DNA of 17,348 nt from Pedobacter sp. UBA4863 (GTDB lineage: Bacteria; Bacteroidota; Bacteroidia; Sphingobacteriales; Sphingobacteriaceae): contig NZ_DHDZ01000063.1 of NCBI RefSeq assembly GCF_002399615.1, positions 12,672 to 30,019 on the forward strand, written 5' to 3'. The notes below the pieces were generated by a model. The model was not told where the DNA came from and did no database searches. It saw only the letters and a program-made list of their open reading frames with translations. The translations under genes and the position numbers were made by a program. Every line of letters begins with the position of its first letter. Positions within the stretch are counted from its first letter, which is position 1. Shown here one piece after another: positions 6,952 to 14,900 of the stretch.

Positions 6952-7293
6952 ATGACGAGATTAACAAAATACAAGTTCTTGATAGTAGTTGCATTTATGG
7001 GCATCTTTGCTTCAAAAATGATAATTTCGGGTGCACCTGTATTTTTATCGCATTTTGATGATCAATTTATGGTTTCCGTAATCATGCAATTGGAAAATGA
7101 AAACCATGGGGATGATACAGGGAAATCTCATTTGAAGAATATAGATCACAAGATTATTAATCACAAACATGATTTTAACGTCGTTAATCTTGATATAGAT
7201 TATGGCGTTTCTAATGCTTTTATAGAGCACTCGCGGCGGTATGTAGATCCCTATCATCCGTCTGTTCCCACACCGCCTCCAAATTTCGGCTAG
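6952..7293 (+). CDS. Small His-rich secreted or membrane protein, unknown family
   Basis: I do not recognise this 113-residue product. It begins with a basic stretch and a hydrophobic segment (about 8-26) that could be a signal peptide or a membrane anchor; there is no clear signal-peptidase or lipobox site. The rest is polar and holds eight histidines (34, 52, 60, 66, 71, 73, 93, 102), among them N-H-K-H at 70-73, with several acidic residues, so metal binding is possible. It ends in a Pro-rich tail (PSVPTPPPN). An exact -7 box stands 23 bases before the ATG, which supports it being a real gene. It precedes the SulP transporter on the same strand, but with a 249-bp gap, so co-transcription is uncertain. 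Function: none proposed beyond a possible exported metal-binding role, which is inference. Confidence 0.65.
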   Translation: MTRLTKYKFLIVVAFMGIFASKMIISGAPVFLSHFDDQFMVSVIMQLENENHGDDTGKSHLKNIDHKIINHKHDFNVVNLDIDYGVSNAFIEHSRRYVDPYHPSVPTPPPNFG

Positions 7294-7542
7294 TTTATTA
7301 TCACCTCATGGCTTCGCTAAAGCGAGCCGTTGATATGTTGGGAACCTATTGAAATTTCAATTTCTTGGTCGTCTATCTAGGTAAACTTTCTATAAAAATA
7401 GAAGTAATGCTTTGATGGGCTTGTTTAAGAATGGCTAAGCTGTCTTATAACTTGTTGATTGCAAGGTTGATGTAGTTGTTCTGTTGAGGAAAATAGAGAT
7501 GGTTCCTGTTTTTAAACTTTAGAAATTAACATTTAATTTTTT
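7294..7542. promoter_or_regulatory. Gap upstream of the SulP gene with two dyads
   Basis: No gene is visible. Two inverted repeats are: GGCTTCGCT (7310-7318) with AGCGAGCC (7321-7328), a stem with one bulged T and a 2-nt centre, 17 bases after the small gene's stop; and a perfect 14-bp palindrome ATTGAAATTTCAAT (7348-7361). The first lacks a T tract, so it is a poor terminator. The second could bind a regulator, but one such palindrome in AT-rich DNA of this length may be chance. A promoter for sulP probably lies here; no exact TAnnTTTG was found. Confidence 0.35.
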
Positions 7543-9141
7543 ATGAAAAAATCAAATTCGACCTCTTTTGGGTTCGGAATTAATAATTATTTGACCAAAC
7601 GAAATTTAAAGGCAGATTTGCCCGCGAGTATTGTGGTTTTTTTAGTAGCCCTACCGCTGTGTTTGGGCATTGCCTTGGCTTCTGGTGCACCGTTATTTGC
7701 AGGTCTTATCACAGGTATTGTTGGAGGGATAGTTGTTGCCGCCATTAGTGGTTCGCAACTGAGCGTAAGTGGCCCTGCGGCAGGTTTAACCACCATTGTA
7801 TTGGCGGCTATTACTAGCTTAGGCAGTTATCAGGCATTTTTAATGGCTGTTGTATTGGCGGGCGTATTTCAACTTATTTTGGGCCTAATAAAAGCAGGTA
7901 CAATTGGCAACTATTTCCCTTCTAGTGTAATTGAAGGTATGTTGGCGGGTATCGGTATTTTGCTTATCTTAAAACAATTGCCTCACGCTTTAGGTATAGA
8001 TAGTGATTTTTTTGGCAATGAAAGTTTTTTTCAGGCCGATGGGCAAAATGCTTTTTCTGCATTGGGAAATGCATTCCAACATTTTAGTATTGCTGCCATA
8101 GCAATTAGTGGTATAGCTGTTTTAATCTTGGTACTCTGGCCTAAGTTTAAAAAAATAAACGCTATACCGGCGCCACTTGTAGTAGTGGCCATTGGTGTTG
8201 TTGGCGCAATGTTGTTTAGCGGTTCGTCAAATGCCTTAAATAAGAGCCAAATGGTTACTATTCCAACGGTGAATAGTGCTGCCGAGTTTTTTGGGCTGTT
8301 TTCTATGCCAAATTTTTCAATGATTCTAGATCCCAAGGTGTTGTTGGTAGCGGTAACCATTGCGGTGGTTGCCAGTTTAGAAACCTTGTTAAGTTTAGAT
8401 GCGGTAGATAAAATAGATCCATTAAAAAGAGTGTCGCCAACTAACCGTGAGCTTGTGGCCCAAGGCGTTGGTAACATTACGAGCGGTATGTTGGGTGGTT
8501 TGCCACTTACTGCAGTTATTGTGCGCAGTTCGGCAAACGTAAATGCAGGAGGCCGTACAAAAATATCGGCAATTGCACACGGTTTGTTGTTGTTGCTATC
8601 CTTGCTATTTATACCATCATTAATTAACCTGATACCGCTATCCTGTTTAGCGGCAATCTTATTGGTAACAGGCTATAAGTTGGCCAGAATAACACTCTTT
8701 AAGCAAATGTATCGTAAAGGATGGCATCAGTTTGTGCCGTTTGTAGTAACGGTAGTTGGGGTAGTGGGCATCGATTTGTTAAAAGGAGTTGGTATAGGCA
8801 TGGCGGTTGCTATCTTCTATTTGCTAAGAACTAATATGCGCAATCCTTTCTTTTACAAAGTATTGGAAGAAGGCAATAAAAAGAATATTAGAATTAAATT
8901 GGCCGAAGAGGTGTCGTTTTTAAACAAAGCTTCTATTCAGGTGTTATTAGCCGATATTCCTAATGAAACCAATGTAGTTATAGATGGTGCCAACTCTCGG
9001 TACATAGATCCGGATGTTTTAGAAACCATCCACCACTATAGGCACAATGCTTATACCAAGGGGATTGTTGTAACTTTAGAAAATATTGAAAAAAGTTACT
9101 CAGTTCCGAAAATAAATACCAAAATTGTAACACAAAATTAA
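7543..9141 (+). CDS. SulP family anion transporter, probable bicarbonate permease
   Basis: This 532-residue inner-membrane protein belongs to the SulP/SLC26 family. After a short soluble start it has hydrophobic helices from about residue 26 to 440. The family signature region near the first helices is clear (ALPLCLGIALASGAPL, then GSQLSVSGPAAGLTT at about 69-83), as is a later RSSANVNAGGRTK. The C-terminal about 447-525 is a compact STAS-like domain (VVIDGANSRYIDPDVLETI). SulP proteins carry sulfate, bicarbonate, chloride or dicarboxylates. The gene for a beta-carbonic anhydrase starts 10 bp downstream, and SulP proteins paired or fused with carbonic anhydrase have been proposed to be bicarbonate transporters, so bicarbonate is my preferred substrate. 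Sulfate remains possible; no sulfate-assimilation gene is nearby. Confidence 0.9.
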   Translation: MKKSNSTSFGFGINNYLTKRNLKADLPASIVVFLVALPLCLGIALASGAPLFAGLITGIVGGIVVAAISGSQLSVSGPAAGLTTIVLAAITSLGSYQAFLMAVVLAGVFQLILGLIKAGTIGNYFPSSVIEGMLAGIGILLILKQLPHALGIDSDFFGNESFFQADGQNAFSALGNAFQHFSIAAIAISGIAVLILVLWPKFKKINAIPAPLVVVAIGVVGAMLFSGSSNALNKSQMVTIPTVNSAAEFFGLFSMPNFSMILDPKVLLVAVTIAVVASLETLLSLDAVDKIDPLKRVSPTNRELVAQGVGNITSGMLGGLPLTAVIVRSSANVNAGGRTKISAIAHGLLLLLSLLFIPSLINLIPLSCLAAILLVTGYKLARITLFKQMYRKGWHQFVPFVVTVVGVVGIDLLKGVGIGMAVAIFYLLRTNMRNPFFYKVLEEGNKKNIRIKLAEEVSFLNKASIQVLLADIPNETNVVIDGANSRYIDPDVLETIHHYRHNAYTKGIVVTLENIEKSYSVPKINTKIVTQN

Positions 9142-9151
9142 ATTCAATAAA

Positions 9152-9805
9152 ATGTCATTACGTCAAGATAACATCACTTACGAAAGTTTACTAGAAGGAA
9201 ATAAAGAATGGGTTGCCGAAAGGTTAGCAGAAAATCCTAATTATTTTGATGAGCTGGCCGCTGGACAACACCCGCCAATGTTATGGATAGGTTGTTCTGA
9301 CAGTCGTGTGCCGGCAAATCAAATTACCAATACCCTGCCAGGCGATATTTTTGTGCACCGCAACATTGCAAATGTGGTAACGCATACAGACATGAGCGTT
9401 TTAAGCGTGCTAGATTATTCTGTAAATGTGCTAAAGGTAAAACATATTGTTGTTTGCGGGCATTATGGCTGCGGAGGCGTTACTGCGGCTTTGGGCAGTA
9501 AGCAGGTAGGTTTAATTGATAACTGGTTAAGGAACATTAAGGATATTTACCATGCCAATGAAAGTGATATTCTTGCCATCGAAGATCCGATAGAAAGAAC
9601 CAATAAAATGGTAGAACTGAATGCCATTCATGGTGCAAAAAATGTAATGAGCACTTCCATTGTACAAAATGCTTGGGCGCAAGGCCAAAAGCTGTCGGTA
9701 CATGCATGGGTTTATAGTTTAAAAACTGGGCTAATTACAGATTTAAAGGTAAGTGCATCGAGCGCTGAAGACATGCCTGCCGTATTTAAGATGGATGTAA
9801 AATAA
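9152..9805 (+). CDS. can: Beta-class carbonic anhydrase (Can type)
   Basis: This 217-residue cytoplasmic zinc enzyme interconverts CO2 and bicarbonate. It is close in length and pattern to E. coli Can. Zinc ligands and the catalytic dyad are visible: Cys48, Asp50 and Arg52 in WIGCSDSRVP, and His104 and Cys107 in VCGHYGCGGV. Trp45, Arg70 and Tyr188 occupy the positions that line the non-catalytic bicarbonate pocket in the Haemophilus enzyme, so this should be an allosteric type II enzyme. It follows the SulP gene by 10 bp on the same strand and is closed by a strong terminator, so the two form a unit: the transporter brings in bicarbonate, or exports it, and the enzyme sets its balance with CO2, feeding carboxylases or buffering pH. 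Confidence 0.95.
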   Translation: MSLRQDNITYESLLEGNKEWVAERLAENPNYFDELAAGQHPPMLWIGCSDSRVPANQITNTLPGDIFVHRNIANVVTHTDMSVLSVLDYSVNVLKVKHIVVCGHYGCGGVTAALGSKQVGLIDNWLRNIKDIYHANESDILAIEDPIERTNKMVELNAIHGAKNVMSTSIVQNAWAQGQKLSVHAWVYSLKTGLITDLKVSASSAEDMPAVFKMDVK

Positions 9806-9829
9806 TTTTAAGTTTAGTATATAATGATG

Positions 9830-9860
9830 GGGGTGTCTAGCGTTTGGGCATCCCTTTTTT
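9830..9860 (+). terminator. Intrinsic terminator of the SulP/carbonic anhydrase unit
   Basis: GGGGTGTC (9830-9837) pairs over eight positions with GGCATCCC (9847-9854), two of them wobbles, around a 9-nt loop. A run of six T follows (9855-9860). It lies 25 bases past the carbonic anhydrase stop. Confidence 0.85.
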
Positions 9861-9870
9861 ATGTTAAAAC

Positions 9871-9897
9871 AAAAGGTGTCTTTTTGGGACACCTTTT
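9871..9897 (-). terminator. Intrinsic terminator of pruA
   Basis: AAAAGGTGTC (9871-9880) and GACACCTTTT (9888-9897) form a perfect 10-bp stem with a 7-nt loop. On the minus strand, 14 bases past the pruA stop at 9911, the stem's T-rich arm runs into GTTTTAAC. The A/T-flanked stem may work in both directions and back up the terminator at 9830. Confidence 0.8.
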
Positions 9898-9910
9898 ATC
9901 TAATTTATGT

Positions 9911-11545
9911 TTAATCTTTTGCCAAAAACGGATAACTGTAATCTTTAGGCGGATCGAAAGTTTCTTTAATGGTGCGTGGCGAAACCCAACGCAACAAGTT
10001 GATCATAGAGCCTGCTTTGTCGTTAGTGCCGCTTCCTCTGGCGCCGCCAAATGGTTGTTGACCAACAACTGCACCGGTACACTTGTCGTTAATATAGAAA
10101 TTGCCAGCTGCATTGCGTAAACGTGTTGTAGCTTTGTCAATAGCGTAACGATCTTGCGCAATTACAGCGCCTGTTAAGGCATAAATAGAAGTATTGTCTA
10201 TAATGTCTAAGGTTTTGTCAAAATCTTTATCATCATAAATATATACCGTTAATACTGGGCCAAAAAGCTCTTCGCACATGGTAGTATATTTAGGGTCATC
10301 TACCACTAAAACTGTAGGTTCAATAAAATAACCTTTGCTCTTGTCGTAGTTTCCGCCAGCAATAAGCTCAACACCGCTTGCTTTTTTAGCCTCCTCAATA
10401 TAAGCGGTAAGCTTGTCAAAAGATTTTTCGTCAATAACGGCATTAATAAAGTTGCCAAAATCTTCTGTTGGGCCCATTTTTAGGGTAGCCAAATCTCTTA
10501 ACAACAATTCTTTAATGGCTGGCCATTTGCTTTTGGCGATATAAACCCTAGAAGCTGCCGAGCATTTTTGCCCTTGGTATTCAAATGCACCACGTAAAAT
10601 GGCTGTAGATGAAACTTCGGCATCAGCAGAACCGTGTACTAAAATAAAATCTTTACCACCTGTTTCGCCAACTATGCGAGGATAGGTTTTGTACTTGTGG
10701 ATGTTGTTTCCAATAGTTTTCCAAATGTCTTGAAAAACGGCGGTTGAGCCAGTAAAATGTATGCCTGCAAAATCTGGATGCGAGAATACGACATCGCCAA
10801 CATCTGGGCCATGGGCATAAATTAGGTTAATTACGCCGTCTGGTAGTCCTGCCTCCTTAAAAATTTGCATAATTAGGTTAGCGGCATAAATCTGAGTGTC
10901 TGCTGGCTTCCAAACTACTACGTTGCCCATCATGGCTACGCAAGAAGGTAAATTGCCAGCAATTGCTGTAAAGTTGAACGGTGTTAAAGCAAACACGAAG
11001 CCTTCTAACGGGCGTTGTTCTACTCTGTTCCAATTTCCGCGTGGAGATACAGGAGGTTGCTGTTTGTAGATTTCGGTCATGTAGCTCACATTAAAACGAA
11101 GGAAATCAATAAATTCGCAAGCCGCATCAATTTCTGCTTGAAAAGCATTTTTGCTTTGCCCGAGCATGGTTGCTGCATTTAATTTGTATCGGTAAGGTCC
11201 AGCAATTAAATCGGCGGCTTTTAAGAAAATAGCTGCTCTTTGTTCCCATGCCAAATTTTCCCAATTGGCTTTGGCGGCCAACGCTGCATCAATAGCCTGT
11301 TGTACATGGGCTTTAGTGCCTTTGCTGTAGGTGGCCAATAAGTGCTGGTGGTCATGCGGAGGCGTAACTTTACCTTTTTCATTGGTAAAAACTTCCTGAT
11401 TTCCAATATACATCGGGATGTCAATTACTTTGGCTCTCCCTTCGGCCAGTGCCGCTTTTAGCAGTTCTCTTTCCTTGCTGCCTGGTGCATATCCTAAGAT
11501 AGGTTCGTTAACCGGTGCCGGAACATTAAAAAATCCTTTAAGCAT
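9911..11545 (-). CDS. pruA: L-glutamate gamma-semialdehyde dehydrogenase (1-pyrroline-5-carboxylate dehydrogenase)
   Basis: This is the second enzyme of proline catabolism: it oxidises glutamate semialdehyde, the open form of pyrroline-5-carboxylate, to glutamate with NAD+. The 544-residue protein is a full-length aldehyde dehydrogenase. The active-site Glu294 (IVGETGGKDF) and the nucleophile Cys328 (YQGQKCSAASR) are present, with TPFNFTAIAGNLP (188-200) of the cofactor-binding half and FGPVLTVYIY later on. The extended N-terminus and Q-G-Q-K-C-S active site fit the monofunctional group that includes human ALDH4A1, rather than the bifunctional PutA form. No proline dehydrogenase gene is adjacent, so the partner must be encoded elsewhere. 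Start at 11545 follows an exact -7 box by 17 bases. Monocistronic between its own terminator and a non-coding gap. Confidence 0.95.
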   Translation of the reverse strand: MLKGFFNVPAPVNEPILGYAPGSKERELLKAALAEGRAKVIDIPMYIGNQEVFTNEKGKVTPPHDHQHLLATYSKGTKAHVQQAIDAALAAKANWENLAWEQRAAIFLKAADLIAGPYRYKLNAATMLGQSKNAFQAEIDAACEFIDFLRFNVSYMTEIYKQQPPVSPRGNWNRVEQRPLEGFVFALTPFNFTAIAGNLPSCVAMMGNVVVWKPADTQIYAANLIMQIFKEAGLPDGVINLIYAHGPDVGDVVFSHPDFAGIHFTGSTAVFQDIWKTIGNNIHKYKTYPRIVGETGGKDFILVHGSADAEVSSTAILRGAFEYQGQKCSAASRVYIAKSKWPAIKELLLRDLATLKMGPTEDFGNFINAVIDEKSFDKLTAYIEEAKKASGVELIAGGNYDKSKGYFIEPTVLVVDDPKYTTMCEELFGPVLTVYIYDDKDFDKTLDIIDNTSIYALTGAVIAQDRYAIDKATTRLRNAAGNFYINDKCTGAVVGQQPFGGARGSGTNDKAGSMINLLRWVSPRTIKETFDPPKDYSYPFLAKD

Positions 11546-11562
11546 AATAAGTAGTTAGATTG

Positions 11563-11570
11563 CAAATATA
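11563..11570 (-). promoter_or_regulatory. Bacteroidota -7 promoter box for pruA
   Basis: On the minus strand the bases read TATATTTG, an exact TAnnTTTG match 17 bases upstream of the pruA ATG. A TTTG -33 box is not seen at the usual 19-21 base spacing. The predicted leader would be only about ten bases long. Confidence 0.5.
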
Positions 11571-11639
11571 AGGCTTTAATTTAGATCACTTGCCATCAAA
11601 AAATGGAGATTTTGATTTGAACTACTGGTTGTTAAACAA

Positions 11640-11662
11640 AAATACCGGAAATACGGTATTTC
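11640..11662. promoter_or_regulatory. Overlapping dyads built from AAATAC/GTATTT, candidate operator
   Basis: AAATACCG (11640-11647) and CGGTATTT (11654-11661) form a perfect 8-bp inverted repeat with a 6-base centre. Inside it GAAATAC (11648-11654) and GTATTTC (11656-11662) form a second perfect dyad around one base. There is no T tract, and it sits far from either gene's end, so it looks like a protein-binding site rather than a terminator. The regulator is unknown. Confidence 0.5.
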
Positions 11663-11736
11663 AAACGTTTGTATTTAAGATTAATTTGCTGTTATCAAAT
11701 GAAAATTTTATTTCCGATTTTTTTTTAGAAGCTTCA

Positions 11737-11752
11737 TGGCATGTATATGCCA
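11737..11752. promoter_or_regulatory. Perfect 16-base inverted repeat, candidate operator
   Basis: TGGCAT (11737-11742) and ATGCCA (11747-11752) flank a 4-base centre (GTAT). The site lies about 157 bases before the surface-protein start, in otherwise AT-rich DNA. A binding site for a dimeric regulator is possible. Confidence 0.4.
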
Positions 11753-11908
11753 ATACTTACATGTTTAAGCGTTTTTTATCAAGATGCTAACGTGTATTTG
11801 CTTGTAAGGCAATTAAATACAACGTGTAAAATATTTTTTTATTATAAATAGTTTGTATATTTAACTCACTCTTTTTAGGGGTACAGTTCTTAAAAACCAA
11901 ATTAAATC

Positions 11909-14900
11909 ATGAAAAAAAATCTACTCAGAGCGCTACCTATGCTATTTGTTGGGTTGTTGTTTGTTTTGCAATCTCGAGCGCAGACGTATTATGTTGATGC
12001 TGCAGCTGGAAATGACGGCAATGCAGGTACGCAGGCAAGTCCGAAGAAGACTATACAGGCGGCAATTGATGCTGCAACTGGCGCCTCAACTATATACATT
12101 TCGTCAGGAACCTATGCGGAGAACGTAAACATCAACAAAAGTGATATTGCTTTGATAGGGAGTGGTTCGGGGGCTAATGGGAATTTAGCTCCTACGCCGA
12201 TAAACACTAGTTTACATACGCTAGTTACTGGTGGGGCGGGTACAAGAGGAATTCAAATTTCAGGCAGTAGAACAAATGTGACGGTTAGGGATATAGCTAT
12301 TGTTGGTTATGCTGGGGAAGGTTTTTACGCCCCCGCTAATGCAAATAATTTAACTGTGCAGAATTTGCAGGTAAATGGTAACTGTACGGGTGCTGGACGA
12401 GGAGGTATTTTTATAGATGGTGGAATTACCAATGTGACTATAACAGGTTGTGCAGTGCAAAATAATGGCACAGGAGCATCTAGCGCTACGCCGCGTGGCA
12501 TTGGTATCTGGAATAATAATAAAGATAAAATTACCATTACTAATAATTATGTGATTTTTACAAGTTGCTGCGGTATCGATTTAAACGATGGAACAGCTTC
12601 GGGTGTAAATATTTCTGACAATACCTTAATAGCAGGGTCGGATAAAGCCGATAGCGGCATTGGTATTTTAGGGTTGAAAGCTGGTAACGGTGCTAATATT
12701 ATTGCGGGCAATACTATTACTGTGGCTAAAAGATATGGTATCGAAATCAAAAACCCAGCTGGTTCTGGTCTGGATGATGAAATGGCGGATGGCGCCATCA
12801 TTGTAAAAAATAATATCATTACTCGTTTAGATGCTGGTGCGGCAACAATTGGTACTGAAGCTCGCGATTTAGCGGGTATAGCAGTTTTTAGACGCTCATT
12901 TACAGCGGGAAATCCATCTGGTTACATTGATGTTCCCAGTGGCGTTGTAATAAAAGGAAACACAATTGATGGCTTTCAGCAGCCTAATGCTAATGGGGAA
13001 GGCTATGGGATAGTTGTAGAAGGTGTTAGAATGACGGTGAAAAACAATACCGTAAAAAACTGTGATATTGGTATACAACGACAGGCAGGTAACGCTTCTA
13101 ATTATTATAAAGACGGTATTGTTGTGGGCACCCCAGCACAAGATGCCGACCAAGTTGCTGCTGGTAGCCCATATTTTAACAGGGGCAACTCGCCGTACTC
13201 GGCAAATATTGTTTTATCTGGAAATGATTTGTCAACCGGAAATACTGTGCAAACTCGCGACGAATTTGCATTAAACTCTTATTTGGGAGACGCACAATTT
13301 GTATACAATGTTGATAAAAAAGCAAATTATGCTACCATTAATCTGGGGGTTGAGTATGCTACGGCAGGAAATACACTACAATTGTCAGAAAATACATTTG
13401 ACGGACGGGTAACTATAAATAAATCGTTAACCATAGATGGCCTAGATAAAACAAAAGCAAACTTAACGTACACGGGCTTGGCAATTACTGGAAATGGAGG
13501 TGGTATCCCAACTATTTTTACTGTTGCAGCCCAAAACGTTACTATTAAAAACATCACTTTTACGGTAGATTTAACTAAAATACACTCGGCCATACATTCT
13601 TATGGAAATGTGGCGGGCATTGTAATTACAGATAATAATTTTGTGGCTACAGCAACGGGTGCATTACCTGGTGCAAAATTAGGATACGGTAGGCGTAATG
13701 CGGTAAGTATTAATGTAGATGCCTATGATAATTTCGATTATGTAAATGTTAATACCGGTATAACAGGTGTTACTATACAGCGTAATACGGTGCAAGGCTT
13801 TATAGGTGGTAATGTAGCTAATGGTGGTTTTAGGTCGGGTTTTAGTGTTGATAGGGCGAAGGATGTACTGATTGGTGGTAACTCTGCAGCCGATGGAAAT
13901 ACCATACAAACTATAAACCATGATGTGACCAGTAGATTTTTTACCGACGGAGACGTAACCGTAAAGAACAATACCCTAAACGGCGGAGGCTTAGAAATGT
14001 CTAGTACCAACAATGCTGCCGGAACAGTTATCATTGAGAACAATACTTTTAATGGTGCGGCAAGTAATGCTTACACTTCCCAGGTTAGGCTTCAAGGCAA
14101 TACAAATAGCAAGACCTTTATCTTAAAAAACAATACTTTTTCTAATACCAAATGGGGCTTAAGCCTAGAGAATTTTAGAAATATTTTAATAGAAGGTAAT
14201 ACGTTTACACCGTCTGTTAACGATTTTAGACTCATTACTGTAAATACAAAAATGATTTTAAGCACTGACGCCGGAGCTACTTTTCCTTTAGGTCTAGATT
14301 TAAGATCAAATACTTTCAATGGTCTGTCATCGGCAACTTTAGGGAAGGCGCTGGCGTTTTACAATCACAAAGAAGACGGTACAAATAACTATCAAACCGG
14401 GGAGATAAAAATAGGAGGTGTTGGGGTGCATAATACATTTGGTGCAGACATACCTACTTTTATTTATGTAGATAATAATAATGGTAATGCTACCAAAGAT
14501 GGTGCAAATGTTGGTTTAACAGGTTATCCAGAATATGGAAGCAATATCGCAATAACCACAACAGGCTATTGGAAGAAAGATATAATAGCTAACGCAAATC
14601 GCTTTTATGTTGATGGGCAACTTAGATATCCGCAGCTGTTAACTAGTGTACAAATGACCGAGCTTGATGGTAAGCTTTTTGATAAAAAAGACGATCCAAA
14701 TATCGGGGAAGTACTATATTATTTCCCAGTTACAAACGTGAATACAAATGTAGGATACGCCACTATTCAATCGGCAGTTGATGCAGCAACTGTTAATGAT
14801 GAGTTGAGGGTAGATCCAGGTACTTATGCAGAGAAAATATCCATCAATAAAAAATTAACCATAAAAGGACCAAATTTTGGTGTTGCGGGAACTGGTGCTA

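Larger units (their letters stand above)
11571..11908. promoter_or_regulatory. AT-rich, dyad-rich region between pruA and the giant surface-protein gene
   Basis: The divergent gap between the pruA start and the start at 11909 is 363 bases. A 66-codon open frame at 11590-11790 has no family resemblance, no leader signals and spans the dyads, so I do not call it a gene. The stretch holds two strong inverted repeats (11640-11662 and 11737-11752), a looser one (11791-11824), and six copies of AAATAC/GTATTT. A 7-of-8 match to the -7 box (TATATTTA, 11856-11863) lies 45 bases ahead of the surface-protein ATG and is the best promoter candidate. Confidence 0.5.

Noticed and set aside
7310..7328. Hairpin after the small His-rich gene as a terminator
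   Set aside because: The stem has a bulge and a 2-base loop, and no T tract follows, so termination is not supported.
8031..8477. A 148-codon open frame antisense to the SulP gene
   Set aside because: It lies wholly inside a well-supported gene and its composition mirrors the membrane-protein codons on the other strand.
11590..11790. A 66-codon open frame in the gap before the surface-protein gene
   Set aside because: No domain or signal-peptide pattern, no promoter box or neighbour support, and it spans the dyads; AT-rich non-coding DNA can hold a frame of this length by chance.
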